A DNA stretch of 6,123 nt from contig JAJYDR010000128.1 of the NCBI GenBank assembly GCA_021777285.1, forward strand, positions 1 to 6,123, given 5' to 3'. A program made the position numbers and the translations under genes. Shown here one piece after another: positions 1 through 6,123 of this stretch. This stretch comes from Actinomycetes bacterium. Its GTDB lineage: Bacteria > Actinomycetota > Acidimicrobiia > Acidimicrobiales > RAAP-2. Each line of letters begins with the position of its first letter. Position 1 is the stretch's first letter. The notes below the pieces were generated by a model, which made no database searches, was not told the origin of the DNA, and saw nothing but the letters and a program-made list of their open reading frames with translations.

Positions 1-297
1 GACGTCTACCTCGTCAATGACTTCTTGCGTCTGCGGGGGTGGCGCCTCAACGGTCAGCAGTACCCCAACGCCCTCCACATGGCCGTCACTCGGCCCCAGA
101 CCCAGCCTGGCGTGCTCGAGCGATGGGAGGCCGACCTCGCGGACGCTGTCGTCTACGCCGAAACCCACGCCGACTCCCTGGCGCAGTCCGGGGCGATCTA
201 CGGAGGCGTCGTGGGCGGTCCATCGGCCGAGTCCGACGACATCATCCGGTTCTTCATGGCCGACATGATGGACCAGCAGCAGTCGATCCCCGACTAG
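1..297 (+). CDS. Sphingosine-1-phosphate lyase-like PLP enzyme, C-terminal part (5' truncated by window edge)
   Basis: The reading frame is open from base 1 and ends at TAG 295-297, giving the last 98 residues of a longer protein. The pattern matches, from memory, the C-terminal domain of sphingosine-1-phosphate lyases in the group II PLP decarboxylase fold. It begins DVYLVNDFLRLRGWRLN, then has QQYPNALHMAVT (human enzyme: LQFPPSIHFCIT), and later GAIYGG where the human enzyme has GAIYGM. Family members cleave phosphorylated long-chain amino-alcohols to an aldehyde and phosphoethanolamine using a lysine-bound PLP. The PLP lysine and the catalytic domain lie upstream of the window, so activity and substrate cannot be judged. 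Bacterial relatives may act on other substrates or be decarboxylases. The next gene begins two bases after the stop, which suggests one operon with translational coupling. The family call is fairly secure; the substrate is not. Confidence 0.85.
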   Translation, partial: DVYLVNDFLRLRGWRLNGQQYPNALHMAVTRPQTQPGVLERWEADLADAVVYAETHADSLAQSGAIYGGVVGGPSAESDDIIRFFMADMMDQQQSIPD

Positions 298-299
298 CC

Positions 300-1832
300 G
301 TGGACCTCGACCTCTACCTCGTCATTGACCTGGGCACCGGCGGGCCCAAGGTGGGGCTCGTGGACGCGGGTGGAACGCTCGTGGACCACGTCGTCTCCCC
401 GGTGACCACGACGTTCGCCGATGACGGTCAGGCGACCCAGGACGCGAACGAGTGGTGGACCCTCATACTGCGCGACGCAGAGCGGCTACTGGAAGAGCCC
501 GGCCGCGCCCGGCGCGTACGCGCCATCGGGGTGACCGGCCAGTACGGGTCCACCGTCCCGGTCGATGAGAACGGTCTGCCGACGGGACCCTGTCTCACCT
601 GGATGGACACCCGGGGTGGTCCCTGGAGCCAGCGCGCGGTGGGCGGCCCGCTCCAGGGCTACAACCCGCGCGCCGCGCTCTCCTTCATCCGCCGCAGCGG
701 TGGTGCGCCATCGACGGCCGGCGCCGACCCCGTCGGCCAGATCCTCTACCTCGAGCACGAGCAGCCGCAGGTCGTGGCAAGGACGCGCTGGTACCTCGAA
801 CCCGTGGACTACCTCACGATGCGTCTCACCGGCGTCGCGTCCGCGACCCACGCGTCACGTCTCGCCATGTGGATGACCGACAACCGGCACCTCTCCCGGT
901 ACCGCTACGACCCGGTGCTGCTCGACCTCGTGGGTCTGAGCGACAACCGACTCGCCCCCCTCGTGCCCTTCGGCTCGTGCGTCGGGACCGTCAGGCCCGA
1001 GGTCGCCGCGCAGCTCGGCCTCGCGCCGAGCACCGTCGTCGCCACCGGTATCCCCGACCTGCACGCCGCGACGATCGGATCGGGCGCCACCGCGCTCTAC
1101 GACACGCACTTGGCGCTGTCGACCACGTCGTGGATCAGCTGTCCGGTGCCGATGAAGAAGACCGACATCCTCCACTCAATCGTCTCGGTGCCGGGTCTCG
1201 ACAACGACCACTACCTCGTGATCAACAATCAAGAGACCGGCGCGCGAGCCCTCGCGTGGCTGCGCGATGCACTGGCGGGCCCGAGAAAGCCGGCGAGCTT
1301 CGATGAGCTCACGGCCCTCGCCGCAGCGTCGCCAGCCGGAGCCAACGGCGCGCGCTTCGCACCCTGGCTCGCCGGTGAGCGCTCGCCCGTCGACGACAAG
1401 GGCGCGCGTGGCGGCTTCTCCAACCTGTCGGTCACCACCACGACCGCCGACCTCGTGCGCGCCGTGCTCGAGGGTGTCGCCGCGAACAGCGCCTGGCTCT
1501 TCTCCAAGGTCGAGCACTTCGCCGGCCAGCGCCTCGACCCGGTTCGCCTCGTCGGCGGCGGCGCCCAGTCGACCCTGTGGTGCCAGATCTACGCCTCCAC
1601 GCTCAAGCGCCCCGTCATCCAGGTGGCCGATCCGCTAACCGCCCAATTACGCGGCGTCGCCCACGTCGCGGCGAGTGCCGTTGGCGACGCGATACTCGCC
1701 GAGGCGCCCGCGCCACGCCCGGGTCGGGTCTTCGAACCCGACCCCGACGACCAGACGACCTACGACGAGGTCGCCCGGGACCTGCCGCGACGCTTCGCGC
1801 TCGAACGCCGGTGGCGTCGCTCGTCTCGGTGA
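300..1832 (+). CDS. FGGY-family carbohydrate kinase (xylulokinase-like)
   Basis: A 510-residue, full-length FGGY kinase that would phosphorylate a sugar or polyol with ATP in the cytoplasm. The GTG at 300 is chosen because it places the N-terminal phosphate motif DLGTGGPK at residues 10-17, as usual. The open frame runs further upstream, but only as a shadow of the preceding gene. Visible landmarks are GVTGQYGS (77-84), WMDTRG (101-106), the likely catalytic Asp253 in GIPDLHA, the second phosphate-type loop LALSTTSW (271-278), GERSP (359-363) followed by [13 protein letters not shown], and the adenosine-loop motif [10 protein letters not shown] (418-427). Total length is close to xylulokinases (about 490-500). 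The start follows the upstream stop by two bases and has no clear Shine-Dalgarno, so re-initiation by the ribosome finishing the upstream gene is likely. The substrate cannot be read from sequence: xylulose, glycerol-like polyols and others are all possible. No domain is missing. Confidence 0.9.
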   Translation: MDLDLYLVIDLGTGGPKVGLVDAGGTLVDHVVSPVTTTFADDGQATQDANEWWTLILRDAERLLEEPGRARRVRAIGVTGQYGSTVPVDENGLPTGPCLTWMDTRGGPWSQRAVGGPLQGYNPRAALSFIRRSGGAPSTAGADPVGQILYLEHEQPQVVARTRWYLEPVDYLTMRLTGVASATHASRLAMWMTDNRHLSRYRYDPVLLDLVGLSDNRLAPLVPFGSCVGTVRPEVAAQLGLAPSTVVATGIPDLHAATIGSGATALYDTHLALSTTSWISCPVPMKKTDILHSIVSVPGLDNDHYLVINNQETGARALAWLRDALAGPRKPASFDELTALAAASPAGANGARFAPWLAGERSPVDDKGARGGFSNLSVTTTTADLVRAVLEGVAANSAWLFSKVEHFAGQRLDPVRLVGGGAQSTLWCQIYASTLKRPVIQVADPLTAQLRGVAHVAASAVGDAILAEAPAPRPGRVFEPDPDDQTTYDEVARDLPRRFALERRWRRSSR

Positions 1833-1866
1833 AGAGGTTCGGATATCGTCGGGTCAACGTCGCATC

Positions 1867-1879
1867 AGAGAGGAGGACC
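1867..1879 (+). promoter_or_regulatory. Strong Shine-Dalgarno of acdS
   Basis: The purine run AGAGAGGAGG (1867-1876) sits three bases before ATG 1880. It fixes the acdS start, although the open frame continues upstream through the 3' end of the kinase gene. The spacing to the final AGGAGG is short, but the overlapping GAGAGG gives a more usual distance. The 47-base gap (1833-1879) also holds TATCGT at 1844-1849, which fits a TAnnnT -10 box, but no convincing -35 accompanies it. Whether acdS has its own promoter or is read from the kinase operon is open. Confidence 0.7.
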
Positions 1880-2887
1880 ATGTCCCTCGATCAGTTCCCC
1901 CGATACCCGCTCCGCTTCGGCCCGTCGCCGATCCACCGACTCGACCGGCTCAGCGAGTACCTGGGCGGAGCCTCCGTGTGGGCCAAACGCGAGGACGTGA
2001 ACTCCGGCCTCGCCTTCGGCGGGAACAAGGTCCGAAAGTTGGAGTACCTCGTCGCTGACGCGCTCGCCCAGGGCTGTGACACCCTGGTCTCGATCGGTGG
2101 GGTCCAGTCCAACCACACCCGCCAGGTCGCCGCCGCGGCCGCGGCCGTCGGCATGAAGTGCGTGCTCATCCAGGAGAGCTGGGTGGACTGGCCAGACGTC
2201 ACCTACGACCGGGTCGGCAACATCCTGCTCAGTCGACTCATGGGCGCCGACGTGCGACTCGTTGACGCGAACTTCGGCATCGGCTTCAAGGCGAGCTGGG
2301 AGCGCGCCATCGCCGAGCTCGAGGCCGCGGGCCACCGCCCCTACGCGATCCCGGCCGGCGCGTCTGACCACCGCCTGGGCGGACTCGGCTTCGCGGCGTG
2401 GGCGCTTGAGGTCGAGCAGCAAGAGCGCGAGCTCGGGGTCGCCTTTGACTACGTGGTCGTGTGCTCGGTGACCGGATCGACCCAGGCGGGCATGATCGCC
2501 GGTTTCGCGGTCAACGACCTACCCCGCAAGGTGATCGGCATTGACGGCTCGGCCAAGCCCGAGGAGACCTGGGACCAGATCGCGAGGATCGCGCGCGCGA
2601 CGGCCGAGCTGATCGGCATCGAGCGTCCGATCCTCGACGAGGAGATCATCCTGGACGACCGCTACCACGCCGGCACCTACGGGATCCCCGACGAGCGCAC
2701 GGTCCACGCGATCAAGCTGGGCGCCTCGCTCGAGGCCATGATCACCGATCCGGTCTACGAGGGCAAATCACTCGCCGGCCTCATCGACCTTGTCCAGCGC
2801 CACGAGCTTGAACCCGATGCCAACGTCCTCTTCGCCCACCTCGGTGGGCAGCCGGCGATCAACGGCTACGCGAGCCTCTTCTGTTAG
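1880..2887 (+). CDS. acdS: 1-aminocyclopropane-1-carboxylate (ACC) deaminase
   Basis: A 335-residue cytoplasmic PLP enzyme of the tryptophan-synthase-beta fold. It opens the ring of ACC, the plant ethylene precursor, to 2-oxobutyrate and ammonia. It aligns by eye almost without gaps to the Pseudomonas ACP enzyme, one residue shorter near position 31. Lys50 in AFGGNK corresponds to the PLP lysine (Pseudomonas Lys51). Tyr267, Tyr293, Glu294 and Leu321 match Tyr268, Tyr294, Glu295 and Leu322. Glu and Leu at the last two positions are the residues used to separate true ACC deaminases from D-cysteine desulfhydrase homologues. Other matches are [12 protein letters not shown] (with Ser77), [17 protein letters not shown] and AHLGGQPA. 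His79 replaces the Pseudomonas Gln80; I believe this occurs in actinobacterial members. The ATG is supported by AGGAGG. The stop codon overlaps the stop of the convergent membrane-protein gene. Confidence 0.95.
   Translation: MSLDQFPRYPLRFGPSPIHRLDRLSEYLGGASVWAKREDVNSGLAFGGNKVRKLEYLVADALAQGCDTLVSIGGVQSNHTRQVAAAAAAVGMKCVLIQESWVDWPDVTYDRVGNILLSRLMGADVRLVDANFGIGFKASWERAIAELEAAGHRPYAIPAGASDHRLGGLGFAAWALEVEQQERELGVAFDYVVVCSVTGSTQAGMIAGFAVNDLPRKVIGIDGSAKPEETWDQIARIARATAELIGIERPILDEEIILDDRYHAGTYGIPDERTVHAIKLGASLEAMITDPVYEGKSLAGLIDLVQRHELEPDANVLFAHLGGQPAINGYASLFC
2884..2887. other. Interlocked stop codons of convergent genes
   Basis: The four bases TTAG carry both stops: TAG of acdS on the plus strand (2885-2887) and TAA of the membrane-protein gene on the minus strand (read from 2886 to 2884). 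There is no intergenic space and no hairpin with a T-tract here, so each transcript must end inside the opposite gene or by another mechanism. Confidence 0.95.
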
Positions 2888-3504
2888 TAGGCGAAGACCT
2901 CGTCGCGCACGATCGTGCGACGCATCTGACGGTGACGCCACGCGGCCAAAGTCGCGATCATGAGGTTCGCCAGGCCCGCGGCGCTGGTCGCGACGAGGGC
3001 CGCCCAGAGGTGGTCACCGTCGTAGTACGTGACCCACAAGATCGACCCCACCGCGCCGAGCGTCCAGGACGCCGTAGAAACCCCCGACGCGTCGACCTCG
3101 CGCACGAGCTCGACCAACTGGGGACCGCGAGTCAGTGACATCGCCACGCCGATGCCGTAGACACCGGCCGACCAGCCACCGATCACCGCGGGCATCAGGC
3201 ACGTCACCGCGAACAACACCAGGGACCACCCCACCGTTCGCCAAGCGCGCCACGGGGCCAACCGGATGAGGATCGCCACCTGGAGGGGCAACACGATGAG
3301 GCTGCCGAGGACGACCGGCCACGACCCAGCGGCCAGACCGTAGGCGATCCAGAACCCGCCCATCATGGTGAACAGCGACCACGTCGCCAGCGAGACACCC
3401 TCAACGCCCTCGAGGCTCACGCGTCGCCACTGCGCCGCGGTGCCCACCAGACCCACCGCGACGGCCAGCCAGCCGACGGCGGTCGTCAACGTGTGGGAAT
3501 TCAC
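2884..3504 (-). CDS. Seven-helix membrane protein with two PQ-loop repeats (SWEET-like architecture)
   Basis: A 206-residue, very hydrophobic protein. Segments at about residues 8-24, 40-58, 62-81, 91-108, 112-126, 145-161 and 164-187 look like seven membrane helices. Two similar three-helix units flank a linker helix. Unit one contains [20 protein letters not shown], where the motif Pro is Ala (Ala24-Gln25). Unit two contains [21 protein letters not shown] with an intact Pro128-Gln129. This is the 3+1+3 layout of SWEET sugar facilitators and other PQ-loop proteins; bacterial SemiSWEETs usually have a single unit. The inferred role is a membrane facilitator or transporter of unknown substrate. 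GTG 3504 is the only sensible early start and lacks a Shine-Dalgarno. It lies 25 bases after the leuA stop, so it is either co-transcribed with leuA or served by a leaderless promoter. The C-terminal tail is rich in Arg. Confidence 0.8.
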   Translation of the reverse strand: MNSHTLTTAVGWLAVAVGLVGTAAQWRRVSLEGVEGVSLATWSLFTMMGGFWIAYGLAAGSWPVVLGSLIVLPLQVAILIRLAPWRAWRTVGWSLVLFAVTCLMPAVIGGWSAGVYGIGVAMSLTRGPQLVELVREVDASGVSTASWTLGAVGSILWVTYYDGDHLWAALVATSAAGLANLMIATLAAWRHRQMRRTIVRDEVFAY

Positions 3505-5287
<1,783 letters not shown>

Positions 5288-5288
<1 letters not shown>

Positions 5289-5326
5289 TATTGCAGCAGC
5301 AGCTCGACGTTGATAGATGCGCTCAC
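5288..5326 (-). CDS. leuL: leu leader peptide (12 residues)
   Basis: A 13-codon reading frame from GTG 5326 to TAG 5288 encodes MSASINVELLLQ. It has three consecutive CTG Leu codons (residues 9-11) and also Ile5 and Val7, all branched-chain amino acids. An in-frame TAG (5338-5336) lies just upstream, so the frame cannot extend and GTG is the only start. Together with the promoter six bases upstream and the hairpin plus terminator immediately downstream, this is the classic design of a ribosome-sensing attenuator for leucine biosynthesis. There is no properly spaced Shine-Dalgarno (GGAG is only two bases away), so leaderless translation is likely. The symbol is given by analogy with the enteric leu leader; the sequence itself is not homologous to it. 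Confidence 0.82.
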
Positions 5327-5360
5327 AGCTCCAGTCTACCGGTCCGGCCCCCCGTGTCCA
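5327..5360 (-). promoter_or_regulatory. leuA promoter (leaderless leader transcript)
   Basis: On the minus strand TGGACA (5360-5355, 5 of 6 to TTGACA) is followed by 16 bases and TAGACT (5338-5333, a TAnnnT -10). GGAGCT (5332-5327) and the GTG of the leader peptide at 5326 come next. The expected first transcribed base falls on that G. This is the best sigma-70-type promoter in the window. Confidence 0.7.
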
Positions 5361-5387
5361 GCGGTTCACCTGGGCTAGCCTCGGGCC
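5353..5387 (+). promoter_or_regulatory. Divergent leaderless promoter of the small membrane protein gene
   Basis: TAGCCT (5376-5381) fits the TAnnnT -10 and is followed by six bases and GTG 5388, so the transcript would begin at or very near the start codon. The -35 region (about 5353-5359) is poor and falls on the -35 of the leuA promoter on the other strand. The two promoters are back to back and polymerase binding at one may exclude the other. Confidence 0.5.
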
Positions 5388-5540
5388 GTGAGCGTGATCC
5401 GAGCATTCATCAAACTCGCGGTGCTCGTCGTCCTCTTGGGACTCGTCGCCGCCGTCATCGCGGTGGTCTCGCGCGGCCGCAGCACGCGACCTGTCTCCTT
5501 TGACGAGTGGCCGACGGTCCCGCGCAAGCCCATAGCCTGA
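5388..5540 (+). CDS. Small single-pass membrane protein, 50 residues, function unknown
   Basis: An open frame from GTG 5388 to TGA 5538-5540. It has a short basic N-terminus (MSVIRAFIK), one hydrophobic helix at about residues 10-28, a basic stretch (RGRSTR) and a polar tail SFDEWPTVPRKPIA. The basic patch after the helix suggests the tail is cytoplasmic, but charges on both sides make this uncertain. I do not recognise a named family. Reasons to believe it is real are the -10 box at the right distance, a sensible membrane-protein composition, a gap otherwise too long to be empty, and an aldo/keto reductase gene with a clear Shine-Dalgarno 21 bases after its stop, suggesting a two-gene operon. 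No catalytic motif is visible. Confidence 0.65.
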   Translation: MSVIRAFIKLAVLVVLLGLVAAVIAVVSRGRSTRPVSFDEWPTVPRKPIA

Positions 5541-5550
5541 TCAACAACGC

Positions 5551-5557
5551 AAAGGAG
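5551..5557 (+). promoter_or_regulatory. Shine-Dalgarno of the aldo/keto reductase gene
   Basis: AAAGGAG stands four bases before ATG 5562. It favours this start over the in-frame ATG at 5571 (residue 4), which would be 13 bases away. Confidence 0.8.
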
Positions 5558-5561
5558 CACC

Positions 5562-6123
5562 ATGGCAACCATGCAGTATCGCCGTCTCGGCCGTTCAGGT
5601 CTCAAGGTCAGCATCCTGTCCTTCGGGAGTTGGGTCACGTTCGCGAACCAGAACCAGATCGAGACCGCCCAGCAAGCGGCCGAATGCCTCAGCGCCGCGA
5701 AGGACGCCGGGGTCAACTTCTTCGACAACGCCGAGGCCTACTCGGCGGGCGAGTCCGAGCGGGTCATGGGCGCGGCCTTCCGCGAACTGGGCTGGCAGCG
5801 CCACGAGTACGTGGTCTCCACCAAGCTCTTCTGGGGTCTGCACGACGTGCCCAACATGAAGAACACGCTGAATCGCAAGTACCTGGCCCAGGCGATCGAC
5901 GGGTCCTTGGAGCGCTTCGGGCTCGACTTCGTCGACCTCGTGTTCTGTCACCGCCCCGACCCCAAGACGCCCATCGAGGAGACCGTGTGGGCGATGAGCG
6001 ACATGATCACCCAGGGCAAGGCGCTCTACTGGGGCACCTCGGAGTGGAACGCCGACGACATCCGCGCCGCCTACGACCTCGCCGACCGCCACCACCTCCA
6101 CAAGCCCATCGTCGAACAGCCCC
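5562..6123 (+). CDS. Aldo/keto reductase, Kv-beta/AKR6-like (3' truncated by window edge)
   Basis: The first 187 residues of an NADP(H)-dependent TIM-barrel oxidoreductase that reduces aldehydes or ketones; the family is usually about 320-340 residues. The start [14 protein letters not shown], the SWVTF segment, [64 protein letters not shown] and the last visible residues IVEQP follow the vertebrate potassium-channel beta subunits closely, as remembered. The catalytic tetrad is Asp55, Tyr60, Lys88 and His130. Kv-beta proteins have Asn at the last position, so this protein keeps the standard AKR residue and is probably an ordinary reductase. The cofactor-binding C-terminal half is outside the window. 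Substrate unknown; it could also be labelled YghZ/glyceraldehyde-3-phosphate reductase-like. It is probably co-transcribed with the small membrane protein upstream. Confidence 0.93.
   Translation, partial: MATMQYRRLGRSGLKVSILSFGSWVTFANQNQIETAQQAAECLSAAKDAGVNFFDNAEAYSAGESERVMGAAFRELGWQRHEYVVSTKLFWGLHDVPNMKNTLNRKYLAQAIDGSLERFGLDFVDLVFCHRPDPKTPIEETVWAMSDMITQGKALYWGTSEWNADDIRAAYDLADRHHLHKPIVEQP

Noticed and set aside
39..299. Upstream extension of the FGGY kinase frame
   Set aside because: The extra residues are Arg/Pro-rich shadow of the lyase gene, and GTG 300 gives the normal N-terminus before the DLGTGGPK motif.
1577..1879. Upstream extension of the acdS frame
   Set aside because: It overlaps the kinase gene and is of Arg-rich shadow composition; ATG 1880 has a strong Shine-Dalgarno and matches known AcdS N-termini.
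2127..2150. GCC/GCG-rich run in acdS
   Set aside because: It encodes an alanine stretch (VAAAAAAVG) at a place where AcdS proteins are naturally Ala-rich; no independent repeat structure.
1865..2422. A 185-codon minus-strand open frame opposite acdS
   Set aside because: Antisense shadow of a conserved gene with no domain, promoter or Shine-Dalgarno support.
5291..5302. GCAGCAGCAG trinucleotide repeat
   Set aside because: It is simply three CTG Leu codons plus CAA of the leader peptide read on the minus strand, not a microsatellite.
5595..6101. A 168-codon minus-strand open frame opposite the aldo/keto reductase
   Set aside because: Antisense to a well-conserved reductase and without recognisable motifs; typical of high-GC sequence.

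Overview
The window comes from a high-GC bacterium and holds about six protein genes on both strands. I infer an actinobacterium. The reasons are strong G/C at third codon positions, frequent GTG starts, three genes whose GTG lies exactly six bases after a TAnnnT -10 box with no Shine-Dalgarno (the leaderless pattern common in Actinobacteria), and a long-form LeuA of the actinobacterial/pseudomonad type. I cannot name a genus; an Acidimicrobiia-like lineage is only a guess.

Left third, plus strand: the 3' end of a sphingosine-1-phosphate-lyase-like PLP enzyme (1-297) is followed two bases later by a complete FGGY sugar kinase (300-1832). After a 47-base gap with a strong Shine-Dalgarno comes a well-conserved ACC deaminase gene, acdS (1880-2887). 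Its stop codon interlocks with the stop of a convergent gene, leaving no room for a dedicated terminator.

Middle, minus strand: leuA (3530-5212), encoding 2-isopropylmalate synthase, is followed 25 bases later by a seven-helix, double PQ-loop membrane protein of SWEET-like architecture (2884-3504). The second gene may be co-transcribed with leuA or started from a leaderless promoter inside the leuA 3' end.

The most informative part is the compact control region between leuA and the divergent genes (5213-5387). Reading leftward it holds a promoter (TGGACA-16-TAGACT), an apparently leaderless 12-residue leader peptide MSASINVELLLQ with three consecutive Leu codons plus Ile and Val, a perfect 8-bp hairpin starting at the leader stop codon, an intrinsic terminator with a six-T tail, and then the leuA Shine-Dalgarno and ATG. 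This is the layout of a ribosome-mediated transcription attenuator sensing leucine (branched-chain) supply.

Right end, plus strand: a second leaderless-type promoter, back to back with the leuA promoter, drives a 50-residue single-pass membrane protein (5388-5540). It is followed 21 bases later by an aldo/keto reductase related to the Kv-beta/AKR6 group (5562 to the window end, incomplete).

Functionally, LeuA starts leucine synthesis, and ACC deaminase yields ammonia and 2-oxobutyrate, an isoleucine precursor, so two genes touch branched-chain keto-acid metabolism. The membrane protein, kinase and lyase-like enzyme have no substrate I can assign from sequence. No RNA genes, mobile elements, CRISPR arrays or long repeats were seen.
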